Assembly (NCBI GenBank): GCA_900541565.1
Contig: UQKB01000002.1
Location: 62,001-126,000 of the forward strand
DNA length: 64,000 bases
Direction of reading: 5' to 3'
From: an uncultured Oscillospiraceae bacterium
GTDB taxonomy: Bacteria > Bacillota > Clostridia > Oscillospirales > Acutalibacteraceae
A program made the translations under genes and the position numbers. This document shows, piece after piece, positions 17,502 to 25,556 of the stretch. Each line of letters begins with the position of its first letter. Within the stretch, counting starts at the first letter, position 1. The notes beneath the pieces are model-generated. The model had not been told where the DNA came from and did no database searches. It saw only the letters and a program-made list of their open reading frames with translations.

Positions 17502-18358
17502 TTCTTTGCCGACCTCCTGTTAAAGAATGCAAAGACCAGGTTGATGATAAGGATAAACGCAAACAATACAACCGCCGTTGCAATCAGCGCTTCTCTGTGC
17601 AGGCCCGTGGCATAGCCCATTTCCAGTACGATATTTGTCGTAAGCGTACGCACGCCGTCAAGGATACTGGACGGAATCCACGGCTGATTGCCAGCAATGA
17701 GCACAACGGCCATGGTTTCGCCAATTGCTCTGCCCACACCCAAAATAACACCGGCCAAAATGCCCGACTTTGCCGCGGGCAGCACACAGCAAAACACGCT
17801 TCTTTCCTTTGTTGCTCCCAATGCCAGAGAACCCTCATAATAGCTTTCCGGCACAGCTTTAATAGCGGATTCTGAAACACCTACAATGGTGGGCAAAATC
17901 ATAATCCCCAGCACGATAGAGGCCGTTAAAATACTGCTTCCGTTCCCGCCGAAGGTATTGCGTATAAACGGTACGATAACCACCAGGCCAAAAAAGCCGT
18001 ATACAATGGAAGGGATCCCGGCCAAAAGCTCAATTGCGGGCTTTAATACCTTATACAGCTTTTGGGGACAGAAACGCGCCAGAAAAACCGCGGTTAGGAT
18101 GCCGATCGGAACTCCGATTACAATTGCTCCCGCGGTTATGTACAGGCTGCCCAGTATCATTGTAAAAATGCCATAGCTTGGCGGCACGTTGGTCGGCGCC
18201 CATTCCTGTCCTCCCAAAAATTCGGCCAGACCAATTTCCCCCATTGCGGGGATACCATTTGCAAAAAGAAAAATACAGATCAGGGCGACTGCCGTGACAG
18301 ACGTAAGCGCTGCCAGAAAAAAGACGCCCTTCATCACCGTTTCTAAAATATTTTTCAT
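17498..18358 (-). CDS. pstC: Phosphate ABC transporter permease PstC
   Basis: A 286-residue membrane subunit. Helices start at about residue 15 (FFLAALTSVTAVALICIFLF). AGIPSIVYGFFGLVVIVPF and the EAA-type loop AIKAVPESYYEGSLALGATKERSVFCCVLPAAKSGI identify PstC. It begins the distal part of the pst operon, separated from pstS by about 140 bases that contain a terminator hairpin, so permease expression should be lower than that of the binding protein. It overlaps pstA by 4 bases. Confidence 0.97.
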   Translation of the reverse strand: MKNILETVMKGVFFLAALTSVTAVALICIFLFANGIPAMGEIGLAEFLGGQEWAPTNVPPSYGIFTMILGSLYITAGAIVIGVPIGILTAVFLARFCPQKLYKVLKPAIELLAGIPSIVYGFFGLVVIVPFIRNTFGGNGSSILTASIVLGIMILPTIVGVSESAIKAVPESYYEGSLALGATKERSVFCCVLPAAKSGILAGVILGVGRAIGETMAVVLIAGNQPWIPSSILDGVRTLTTNIVLEMGYATGLHREALIATAVVLFAFILIINLVFAFFNRRSAKK

Positions 18359-18410
18359 GATTCCTCACTCAAACCCTTTAAGGTAAAAATTTTTTCAAAT
18401 TCCAAAAAAT

Positions 18411-18431
18411 GGGGCGGCTTTTGACCGCCCC
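18411..18431 (-). terminator. Attenuator-like terminator between pstS and pstC
   Basis: GGGGCGG and CCGCCCC flank a 7-nt loop, and ATTTTTTGG follows on the minus strand. It lies inside the pst operon, so a fraction of transcripts should end after pstS. Confidence 0.85.
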
Positions 18432-18501
18432 TTTTTTACGGGGATGTGTATATATTACATCTTATTTGCTTATGTTATTTGCTTATGCATTTGACAGATG
18501 T

Positions 18502-19446
18502 TTATTTGATTACATCTGACCAAACGGTTGTGTTCCCTGTAAAGATTTCCTTGACCTGATCGATCGTCAAATCCTCGCATGTGTTGGCGTTGTTTACTAC
18601 AACTGCAATACCGTCCATGGCAATGTTTGTCGGTGTGAGGCTTTCTACTTCTTCATCCTTGAGCTCTCTGGATGCCATGCCGATGTCGCATGTGCCTTCG
18701 ATCGCTGCCGTCATACCAGAGGAAGAGTCGGTTGTCTGGATTTCAATCGTTGCATTTGTGTTGATTGCTTCATAGGCTTCCTTCAGCTTTTCCATTACAG
18801 GAGATACGGAGGAAGAACCTGCAACAACAACTTTGCCCTCCGGATTGGAACCAGCGTAAGCTTCTGTATCTTCCAGCGCAATATAGCCGTTATCCGTAAC
18901 GACCTGCTGGCCTTCCGTGCTCAGAATATAGTCTATAAAATCCTGCGCTACTTCGCTGAGCTGGCCGTCTGTCTTTGTTGCAATGTTAAAGGGCCTTGCG
19001 ATCGTGTAGGAGCCGTCCTTAACCGTTTCCGGCGTGGCTTCTGCTCCGTCAATTTTGATTGCCTTTACCGTATCGTTCAAAGAGCCAAGGGAAATATAGC
19101 CGATAGCCGCTTCGTTTCCTGCAACATTGCTCATAACAGCCTGCGTGCTGTTCACGGTAACTGCGCCCTTTGATGTGTTATCTGTTTCATTTCCTGCGTC
19201 GTCCTCTTCCAGAACGCCTGTAAGCTCTACGAACGCATCTCTTGTACCGGAGCCTGCTTCTCTTGTAATTACGGAAATGGTTTTGCTTGTGTCAAAGCTC
19301 TGGGTTTGTGAGCTGCCCTGCGAGCTGCCCGAATCCGCCGCCGAGTCTGTGCTGCTGGAAGAAGATGTTGTAGAGGAATTACATCCTGCAAGCACTGCAA
19401 TACCCAATGTTGCAACCATTAAAACAGAGACTAATTTTCTTTTCAT
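18502..19446 (-). CDS. pstS: Phosphate-binding lipoprotein PstS (streptococcal-type domain order)
   Basis: A 314-residue extracytoplasmic phosphate receptor. A signal peptide ends in the lipobox VLAGC (Cys22), and a Ser-rich linker follows. The mature part first shows ISVITREAGSGTRDAF and AIGYISLGSL, then VVAGSSSVSPVMEKLKEAYE, SSGMTAAIEG, DIGMASREL and IAVVVN with DLTIDQVKEIFTG. Compared with Escherichia coli PstS the two halves are swapped, the order I know from Streptococcus pneumoniae PstS. ATG 19446 has AAGGAG about 10 nt ahead; the frame continues upstream without a ribosome site. Promoter with PhoP boxes upstream. Confidence 0.96.
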   Translation of the reverse strand: MKRKLVSVLMVATLGIAVLAGCNSSTTSSSSSTDSAADSGSSQGSSQTQSFDTSKTISVITREAGSGTRDAFVELTGVLEEDDAGNETDNTSKGAVTVNSTQAVMSNVAGNEAAIGYISLGSLNDTVKAIKIDGAEATPETVKDGSYTIARPFNIATKTDGQLSEVAQDFIDYILSTEGQQVVTDNGYIALEDTEAYAGSNPEGKVVVAGSSSVSPVMEKLKEAYEAINTNATIEIQTTDSSSGMTAAIEGTCDIGMASRELKDEEVESLTPTNIAMDGIAVVVNNANTCEDLTIDQVKEIFTGNTTVWSDVIK

Positions 19447-19502
19447 AGTTCTATTTCTCCTTTTGATTATGTTCCTGTACATATTTTTTCAGTACGCGTT
19501 TT

Positions 19503-19558
19503 ACTATAAAACCACTTTGTAAAATTCAAATGCAGCCGTATGTAAAATGTATGTAAAA
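19503..19558 (-). promoter_or_regulatory. pstS promoter with PhoP-box repeats
   Basis: Reading toward pstS, TTTTACA occurs at 19552-19558, 19541-19547 (11 bp apart) and 19518-19524 (23 bp further on, about two turns). TATAGT at 19503-19508 serves as -10. The TT(T/A)ACA repeat with 11-bp period is the known PhoP-binding pattern of Bacillus. Confidence 0.75.
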
Positions 19559-19731
19559 TAAAAAACCATGGAAAAATTTTTTAGTTCCTTGATGTTTTCT
19601 TCCATACTATATTGTATCCATTTTTTTACCTTTATCCATATTTATAAAAATTTTTTGTCATACGCTTTCTAAGCGATTGTAAAGCTTTTTTTGCATTTCA
19701 GGTACAAGACCGTATGCCTGCAAAGAAAAAA
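19559..19731. other. AT-rich spacer upstream of pstS
   Basis: The rest of the 425-base gap between pstS and the XRE gene. I see only AT-rich sequence between the PhoP repeats and the terminator of the next gene, with no open frame or structure worth naming. Confidence 0.4.
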
Positions 19732-19754
19732 GGAACGCTTTTATGCAGCGTTCC
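19732..19754 (-). terminator. Terminator of XRE regulator gene
   Basis: GGAACGC pairs with GCGTTCC across 9 nt, followed on the minus strand by TTTTTTCTTT. Confidence 0.85.
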
Positions 19755-19871
19755 GCATTTTTTAAATTCTTTTATTTTGCACTTTTCCCCGGGTGCGATC
19801 GTAAGAATAAAAAACAACTCCCATTTTAAGCGGGTATGGCTTTCTTACAAACACGCCGGCACTATGCTTTA

Positions 19872-20072
19872 TTACTCCAGCCCAAGCAGATAGTCTGCCG
19901 TAACATCAAAATATTGCGCCAGCATGATCAGTACCTGATAGGGAGGTTCCATTTTATTTTTTTCATACGCAGCCAAAGACACCTTGCTGATACCCAACTC
20001 CTGCGACATTTCCAGCAGGGACTTCTTCTTCGCCCTTCGGCATCTTGCTATCCTTTGTCCAAACCCGGCCAC
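19872..20072 (-). CDS. Small XRE-family HTH regulator
   Basis: A 66-residue DNA-binding protein that is essentially a single Cro/CI helix-turn-helix (LLEMSQELGISKVSLAAYEKNKMEPPYQVLIMLAQYFDVTADYLLGLE). The start is a GTG with AGAGGAG 7 nt upstream. It ends at YLLGLE, the usual end of the HTH fold, so there is no sensor domain. It is monocistronic with its own terminator, between pstS and ktrA. The target genes and signal are unknown. Confidence 0.9.
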   Translation of the reverse strand: MAGFGQRIARCRRAKKKSLLEMSQELGISKVSLAAYEKNKMEPPYQVLIMLAQYFDVTADYLLGLE

Positions 20073-20267
20073 AATTGATCTCCTCTTTTTTCTTTTTTTT
20101 ACTACGGAAAAGAAAATGCATGGTTACCTGCTCGTTTACAATTCTATTGTATAAAAAAATGCTACGCCATTTGTTAGCAAAGTGTGAATATTTTCACGAT
20201 GCATAGAAGCTATTCCTGTTTTTTGTCAAAGCCTCTGTTTATTTTTACAGTGTTTTTGCATAAAAAA

Positions 20268-20292
20268 GGGACGGTGCAAATTGCCCCGTCCC
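20268..20292 (-). terminator. Terminator of ktrA
   Basis: GGGACGG and CCGTCCC around an 11-nt loop, followed on the minus strand by TTTTTTATGC, just after the ktrA stop. Confidence 0.85.
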
Positions 20293-20313
20293 TTACAGAT
20301 TTTTCTATTGCGC

Positions 20314-20964
20314 TTATATTTTTGACGACAGCCGGAAAATATCTGCGTTTTTCCCTATGAGCACCACATGGTCTTCCTTTGCAAACACATAGTCGGCAGA
20401 CGGCATTGGCACAAGCTGTCCGTTCTTTTTTATACCCAGAATATTTACATTAAACCGGCGTCGTACATCTACATCCGCAATACTTCTTCCCTGCCAGGAA
20501 TCGTGGATCGGCATTTCAGAAATCGAATAGTCCGAAGACATTTCTATATATTCAAATATATTGTTTGCGCTTAAACGGATCGCAAGCTTTTCCGCTACCT
20601 CTTTGATGGGATATACCACTTCATCCGCGCCGTTTCGCAGCAAAAACTTTTTCTGTATTTCACTGTCTGCCTTGGAAACAACCTTTTTTGCCCCCATCTC
20701 CTTGAGCAAAGAGGTAATTTCCAGCGAAGACTGGAAGTTTTCGCCTATGGTCACAAAGCAAACGTCAAAATTGTTTACACCCAGCGATTGCAGCACGGTT
20801 GGGTTCGTGCAGTCGCCAATCTGCGCGTCTGCAAAGGAAGATGCCACTCTTTCAATCTTTGATTCATCCTTGTCTATGATCATCACATCGTTGTCTAAAT
20901 CATTCAGCTTATTTGAAAGCATCGTGCCAAAACGTCCCATACCAATGACTAAAAAAGATTTCAT
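20314..20964 (-). CDS. ktrA: Potassium uptake regulatory subunit KtrA (RCK)
   Basis: A 216-residue cytosolic gating ring subunit. The N-terminal RCK-N/Rossmann domain has VIGMGRFGTMLSNKL (nucleotide loop GxGxxG) and the acidic end of strand 2 in MIIDKDE. A C-terminal TrkA-C domain (about 135-216, MPIHDSWQGRSIADVDVRRRFNVNILGI to DHVVLIGKN) is present; in relatives it binds c-di-AMP. It follows ktrB on the same strand after 105 bases, so the two probably form the KtrAB transporter. Length and motifs are standard. Confidence 0.95.
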   Translation of the reverse strand: MKSFLVIGMGRFGTMLSNKLNDLDNDVMIIDKDESKIERVASSFADAQIGDCTNPTVLQSLGVNNFDVCFVTIGENFQSSLEITSLLKEMGAKKVVSKADSEIQKKFLLRNGADEVVYPIKEVAEKLAIRLSANNIFEYIEMSSDYSISEMPIHDSWQGRSIADVDVRRRFNVNILGIKKNGQLVPMPSADYVFAKEDHVVLIGKNADIFRLSSKI

Positions 20965-21069
20965 AAAGAATTCCTTCCCTTTCCTTTTTTGCTATACCTT
21001 ATTGTAAGCCCATGCTTCCGCATCACAGCGGGCGCATCCTTTTTATAGTATACAATCCGCAGAAAGCCG

Positions 21070-22410
21070 TCACCCGACCATAATCTTTTCGGTCGGCCTG
21101 TTGATCGGCACATTGGTGCGCTTTTGTGCAATGACAAGCGCAAAGGACAAGCCTCCTACCCTGCCGGCAAACATCAAGATGATAAGAATCATTTTGGCTT
21201 CAGCCCCAAGCATGGGCGTAATACCCAGCGTCAGTCCTACCGTACCGATGGCAGACACCACCTCAAACAAAACCTTTTTAAACGAAAACGGCTCGATCAT
21301 ACAAATTACCAGGGTAGAAACAGTCGTTGCAAGCAAATAAATGGTTGCTATTGCGCTTGCCTGGCGCAAAACGCTTTCGTCCAGCCGCTTTTTAAAAACA
21401 GCAACCTGCTGTGAGCTGCGCGCAGAAGCGATCGCCTCCATAATCAGCACCACAAACGTCGTGGTTTTGATGCCGCCGGCCGTCGACCCGGGACTGCCCC
21501 CGATAAACATCAGGACAATGGTAAAAATGCCTCCGCTTTCAGACAGGGAATTGAGATCCACCGTATTAAAGCCGGCTGTGCGCGGTGAAATGGCCTGAAA
21601 GCCGGAAGCCAGCATCTTTTCACCCAGCGGCATGCCTTTAAAAGCATGGTCGTATTCCATGACAAAAAACGCGATAACAGACACAAATATAAGCGCCGCC
21701 GTGGAGGTCAATACAATTTTTGTATGTAGTTGGTATTTTCTGAAACGGAACCGGCAGTTAAAAATATCGCTCCAGACAAAAAAGCCGATCCCGCCAATTA
21801 CGATCAACGCCATAATGGTCAAGTTTACAACCACGTCGTCCGCATACTTGGTAAGCGACGAAAAGCGGCCATATTTGCCCATAATATCAAAGCCCGCGTT
21901 GCAAAAAGCGGAAACCGAATGGAACAAAGCATTGTAAAGCCCTTTGGCAAATCCCATTTCAGGACAAAAGCGCGTCGCCAGTAAAACTGTCCCCGCGCCT
22001 TCAAAAATAACCGTTCCTGCAATGATCCGCTTTAGCAAAACCACAACGCCGCCCACCCGTAAAGAGCCGGTGGACTCCGCCAGAAGCTTTCGCTCATACA
22101 GGCCAATGTGGCGCTTAAGCGCGACCGACAGCATGGAAACAACCGTCATAAAGCCAATCCCGCCTATCTGGATCAGGCATAAGATCGTTGCCTGCCCAAA
22201 CGCCGACCAGTGCGAATATGTGTCATAGACCACCAGTCCCGTCACACATGTGGCGGACGTAGCCGTAAAGAGCGAATCGATATACGGCGTCCATTGCCCG
22301 CTTCTTGAAGAAACAGGCAGACATAACAAAACAGAGCCAAGCAATATAACCAGCAAAAAGCTAAGCGCAATAAATTGCGTGTAGGTGATTCTGTTCCTTT
22401 TTAATACCAT
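21070..22410 (-). CDS. ktrB: Potassium uptake membrane subunit KtrB (TrkH family)
   Basis: A 446-residue channel-like subunit with four membrane-pore-membrane repeats. The selectivity filter of the first repeat is TSATCVTGL, and similar loops are FCNAGFD, SPRTAGFNTVD and AIGTVGLTLG, each with the conserved Gly. The ATG at 22410 is preferred because GGAAGG precedes it by 4 nt; the frame runs ten codons further without a site. It is encoded ahead of ktrA. Its promoter lies about 60 bases upstream, too close for a c-di-AMP riboswitch. Confidence 0.95.
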   Translation of the reverse strand: MVLKRNRITYTQFIALSFLLVILLGSVLLCLPVSSRSGQWTPYIDSLFTATSATCVTGLVVYDTYSHWSAFGQATILCLIQIGGIGFMTVVSMLSVALKRHIGLYERKLLAESTGSLRVGGVVVLLKRIIAGTVIFEGAGTVLLATRFCPEMGFAKGLYNALFHSVSAFCNAGFDIMGKYGRFSSLTKYADDVVVNLTIMALIVIGGIGFFVWSDIFNCRFRFRKYQLHTKIVLTSTAALIFVSVIAFFVMEYDHAFKGMPLGEKMLASGFQAISPRTAGFNTVDLNSLSESGGIFTIVLMFIGGSPGSTAGGIKTTTFVVLIMEAIASARSSQQVAVFKKRLDESVLRQASAIATIYLLATTVSTLVICMIEPFSFKKVLFEVVSAIGTVGLTLGITPMLGAEAKMILIILMFAGRVGGLSFALVIAQKRTNVPINRPTEKIMVG

Positions 22411-22475
22411 AATGCCTTCCTTTGGATATGCCAAAGCCACGGCACATCCTGCAAGTTCTTATTATTACGGTGCTA

Positions 22476-22503
22476 ATTATAGCACGCAAAATAAAAAACA
22501 CAA
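22476..22503 (-). promoter_or_regulatory. ktrB promoter
   Basis: TTGTGT (22498-22503), a 16-bp spacer and TATAAT (22476-22481) preceded by TGC, an extended -10, on the minus strand. Confidence 0.7.
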
Positions 22504-22697
22504 GACCTTCCAGTTATGCAATTTGTTTTCATTACAATTTACTACTTTCTTTTTTACTTTTTATTAAATATGCCCTGTTTTTGTGCTGTTTTTTTGAAAA
22601 TATTCCTTTTATTCTTTTTTATTTGTTCCGCGTTATTTCTGTATATTTTTTTTTGACCGATCCATAATAATGGTAAAATAATAAGGAGGAATTTACC

Positions 22698-23237
22698 ATG
22701 GAACTGAAAGGAAGCAAAACAGAGGCAAACCTGCTTGCCGCTTTCTCCGGCGAATCCCAGGCACGCAATAAATATACTTTCTTTGCCTCTACCGCACGCA
22801 AGGAAGGCTACGAGCAGATTGGCGCCATTTTTGACCAGACGGCAGCCAATGAAAAGGAACATGCAGAGATATGGTTTAAATACCTGCAGGGCGGCACCAT
22901 GCCCGACACCATGCAAAGCCTGATCGACGCAGCCGCCGGCGAGCATTACGAATGGACGACAATGTATGAGGAATTTGCAAACATTGCCCAGGAAGAAGGC
23001 TTTACAGAAATTGCCGGGATCATGCGGCTTGTGGCAAAGGTAGAAAAAGAACACGAGGAACGCTTTAAGCAGTTGAGCGTAAATCTTAAGGAAAACAAGG
23101 TTTTTACCAGAAACGGGGAGCAGGTATGGATCTGCCGCAACTGCGGACATTTGCACACAGGCAAAGAAGCGCCGCAGGTTTGCCCCGTGTGCAAGCATCC
23201 GCAGGCGTATTTTGAGCTGAAGGCCAGCAATTATTGA
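22698..23237 (+). CDS. rbr: Rubrerythrin (peroxide reductase)
   Basis: A 179-residue cytosolic enzyme reducing hydrogen peroxide to water. The ferritin-like diiron domain shows the paired Glu-rich helices ([65 protein letters not shown]). The C-terminal rubredoxin-like domain has [10 protein letters not shown] and [18 protein letters not shown] lies 8 nt before the ATG. It is divergent from ktrB and monocistronic. With the flavodiiron protein and rubredoxin it forms the oxidative-stress set. I looked for a PerR box and found no clear one; a TTGACC/TAAAAT pair close to the start is a weak promoter candidate. Confidence 0.97.
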   Translation: MELKGSKTEANLLAAFSGESQARNKYTFFASTARKEGYEQIGAIFDQTAANEKEHAEIWFKYLQGGTMPDTMQSLIDAAAGEHYEWTTMYEEFANIAQEEGFTEIAGIMRLVAKVEKEHEERFKQLSVNLKENKVFTRNGEQVWICRNCGHLHTGKEAPQVCPVCKHPQAYFELKASNY

Positions 23238-23279
23238 CTTTTGGGGTTGTATGATGTATTGTTAATGCGTTCTATCAGT

Positions 23280-23304
23280 GCGGGGGATTTAATCTATTCC
23301 CCGC
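23280..23304 (+). repeat. Hairpin between rbr and nagZ-like gene
   Basis: GCGGGG pairs with CCCCGC around a partly paired 13-nt loop. It may end the rubrerythrin transcript but lacks a U-run. Confidence 0.4.
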
Positions 23305-23332
23305 AAACTACATAAATAAGGATCGCTTGGTT

Positions 23333-24571
23333 ATGCAAAAAAAACACCATATGATATTAACCGGCCTTGCGCTGTGTATATGCACCGTTGCACTGGCCGT
23401 TTTGTGCGCCTGCGCGGTACAGAACACAGGCAGCACACCGCAGCCCGGCACACAGCCTGTAACACAGCCGCCTACGCAGGACCCCATTGCGGAACAGCTT
23501 GAAAAAATGACCACCGAAGAAAAGATTGGTCAACTTGTGATTGCAGGCTTTGACGGGTATGAAGTGGACGAAACCCTCAAAAACCTGATCACTCATAAAG
23601 GGATTGGGGGTATGATCCTTTTTTCCGACAATATAGAAAGCGCGCAGCAGCTGACCACCCTTACAAACCAGATCAAACAAGCCGCGCAAGACGGCATTCC
23701 CGTTTTAATCGGTATGGATGAGGAGGGCGGCAATGTTTCCAGACTTCCAAAAGACGTTCTTTCCATGCCGCCGGCCTATACAATTGCACAAAACGGCGGG
23801 GCCGACGCCTGCTATGACGGCGGAAAAAACATTGCGCAGCAGCTTACGGCTTTCGGGCTGCACACAGGGTTTTCCCCCGTCCTTGACATATGGTCCAACC
23901 CGGATAACACCGTGATTGGCAACCGGGCATACGGAACCGACGCCCAAAGTGTTGCCTCCTGCGGTATTGCCGCGATGAACGGCCTTCTTGACGGCGGGGC
24001 TATCCCTGTGGGCAAGCATTTTCCCGGACATGGGGATACAGATACAGATTCTCATTATACCCTTCCGGTTGTGACAAAAACAAAGCAGCAGCTGTATGAA
24101 AGCGAGCTTATCCCGTTTAAAGAGGCCATTTCCCAGGGCGTTCCCGGTGTAATGGTTTCGCACATTCTGTGCAGAGAGCTGGACGCAGAATATCCGGCAA
24201 GCCTGTCCAAAACGTTGGTACAGGAGTTGCTGCGTGATGAAATGGGGTTTGACGGCGTAGTCTTTACAGATGATCTGACAATGGGCGCAATTGTGGAAAA
24301 CTACAGTTTGGAGCAGGCCTGCGTGCTGGCTATAAACGCCGGCTGCGACATGCTTTTGGTCTGCCATGAATACGACAACGTGTATACGGTGCTGGAAGCG
24401 CTCAAAACCGCTGTGGAAAACGGAAAAATCAGCATACGGCGCATAGATGAGGCCGTCACCCGCATATTAAGGCTTAAATCTGACTATACTGTTACATCAG
24501 ACCTTATTTCGCTTCCCGACATAACCGCATTAAACAGCGCAACACAGGTGTTTTGGGACGAAAAGCGCTAA
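23333..24571 (+). CDS. nagZ: Family 3 glycoside hydrolase, beta-N-acetylhexosaminidase lipoprotein
   Basis: A 412-residue secreted lipoprotein. The signal peptide ends near VLCACA (Cys as lipid anchor), then a Thr/Gln/Pro-rich linker. The catalytic TIM barrel begins at EKIGQLVIAGFDG. The NagZ signature KHFPGHGDTDTDSHYTLP is present, with the catalytic His in the loop, and the nucleophile Asp lies in GVVFTDDLTMGAI. It removes N-acetylglucosamine from peptidoglycan fragments outside the membrane, as in Gram-positive recycling. The start is ATG 23333; an upstream in-frame TTG at 23327 is closer to the AAGGA site. It is monocistronic with its own terminator. Confidence 0.92.
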   Translation: MQKKHHMILTGLALCICTVALAVLCACAVQNTGSTPQPGTQPVTQPPTQDPIAEQLEKMTTEEKIGQLVIAGFDGYEVDETLKNLITHKGIGGMILFSDNIESAQQLTTLTNQIKQAAQDGIPVLIGMDEEGGNVSRLPKDVLSMPPAYTIAQNGGADACYDGGKNIAQQLTAFGLHTGFSPVLDIWSNPDNTVIGNRAYGTDAQSVASCGIAAMNGLLDGGAIPVGKHFPGHGDTDTDSHYTLPVVTKTKQQLYESELIPFKEAISQGVPGVMVSHILCRELDAEYPASLSKTLVQELLRDEMGFDGVVFTDDLTMGAIVENYSLEQACVLAINAGCDMLLVCHEYDNVYTVLEALKTAVENGKISIRRIDEAVTRILRLKSDYTVTSDLISLPDITALNSATQVFWDEKR

Positions 24572-24591
24572 ATTGGGCACAAGCCGAAAAG

Positions 24592-24622
24592 CGCAGGACA
24601 GGTAAAAATTTTACCCCCTGCG
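24592..24622 (+). terminator. Terminator of nagZ-like gene
   Basis: CGCAGG/CCTGCG outer stem with GGTAAAA/TTTTACC inner stem, then seven T (24623-24629). Confidence 0.85.
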
Positions 24623-24630
24623 TTTTTTTG

Positions 24631-24660
24631 TTGCGGAAGTGCATTTTTTTGTGATATACT
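24631..24660 (+). promoter_or_regulatory. Promoter of hydrolase-murF-ddl operon
   Basis: TTGCGG, an 18-bp spacer and TATACT with an upstream TG (extended -10), about 90 bases before the first start codon. Confidence 0.6.
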
Positions 24661-24747
24661 AATTTAAATATGCAAAGCATATTGGCTCCGCATCCTTCTG
24701 CACAGGAGGCCCGGCGGAAAATCCCTAAAACAGATAGGATGACTTGT

Positions 24748-25518
24748 ATGTTCACGGAAATCGACCATATAAAAGTCCATTACGATATCCGCGGTGCCGG
24801 GGAACCGGTGCTGCTTTTACATGGCTGGGGCGCAAACATCACCCTGTTTGACAATCTGATGAACCTTCTCAGCGCAAAATATAAAGCGGTGGCACTGGAT
24901 ATGCCGGGGTTTGGCCAAAGCCAGGAACCGCCAACCCCTTGGTGTGTGGACGATTATGTAGATTTTGTTTTGAAGTTTACAAAACAGCAGGGCCTTGTAC
25001 CCGCCGTCTTGCTGGGGCATTCGTTCGGCGGCCGCGTCATTATCAAAATGCTCAGCCGCAAAAGCCCGCCTTTTCTTCCGCAAAAGGTCATTTTAGTTGA
25101 CAGCGCCGGTATAAAGCCAAAAAGAAAGCTGAAAACCCGGCTGCGCGTATGCGCCTATAAGGTATCAAAGCGTATTCTGAGCATGGGCGTTATAAAAAAG
25201 CTTTGTCCGGACGCACTGGAAAAGCTGCGCAAAAAAAACGGCTCGGCAGACTACAACGCCGCCTCCCCGCTGATGCGTCAATGCCTTATTCGCGTGGTAA
25301 ACGAAGATTTAACGCATTTGCTTCCCTCTATAAAAGTTCCCACGCTGTTGATCTGGGGGGAAAACGACACGGACACCCCGCTTTCCGATGCGCACCTGAT
25401 GGAAAAGCTGATCCCGGACGCAGGCCTGGTTACGCTGAAAAACGCCGGGCATTACGCCTTTTTGGAGCAACAGTATACCTTTAACCGCGTGATTTGCTCC
25501 TTTTTAAAAATAAATTGA
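24748..25518 (+). CDS. Alpha/beta-fold hydrolase
   Basis: A 256-residue cytosolic serine hydrolase. The HGWGANITLFDNL segment carries the oxyanion region. The nucleophile elbow GHSFGGRVI, the acid in LLIWGENDTDTPL and the His in NAGHYAFLEQ complete the triad. A cap domain of about 60 residues (RKLKTRLRVCAYKVSKRILSMG) separates them. The ATG at 24748 has AGGA 8 nt upstream; another ATG nine bases earlier is possible. It heads an operon with a MurF-like ligase (38 bases on) and D-Ala-D-Ala ligase, so a role in cell-wall precursor chemistry is suggested by context only. The substrate is unknown. Confidence 0.88.
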   Translation: MFTEIDHIKVHYDIRGAGEPVLLLHGWGANITLFDNLMNLLSAKYKAVALDMPGFGQSQEPPTPWCVDDYVDFVLKFTKQQGLVPAVLLGHSFGGRVIIKMLSRKSPPFLPQKVILVDSAGIKPKRKLKTRLRVCAYKVSKRILSMGVIKKLCPDALEKLRKKNGSADYNAASPLMRQCLIRVVNEDLTHLLPSIKVPTLLIWGENDTDTPLSDAHLMEKLIPDAGLVTLKNAGHYAFLEQQYTFNRVICSFLKIN

Positions 25519-25556
25519 TGTATTTGTGATTTCCCACAGAAGAGAGGACAACGCCT

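Noticed and set aside
22411..22481. c-di-AMP (ydaO-type) riboswitch before ktrB
   Set aside because: The -10 box is under 70 bases from the start codon, which leaves no room for the structure.
23238..23332. In-frame TTG at 23327 as start of the NagZ-like gene
   Set aside because: Its spacing from AAGGA is short, and the ATG two codons later gives a normal signal peptide; kept as an alternative only.
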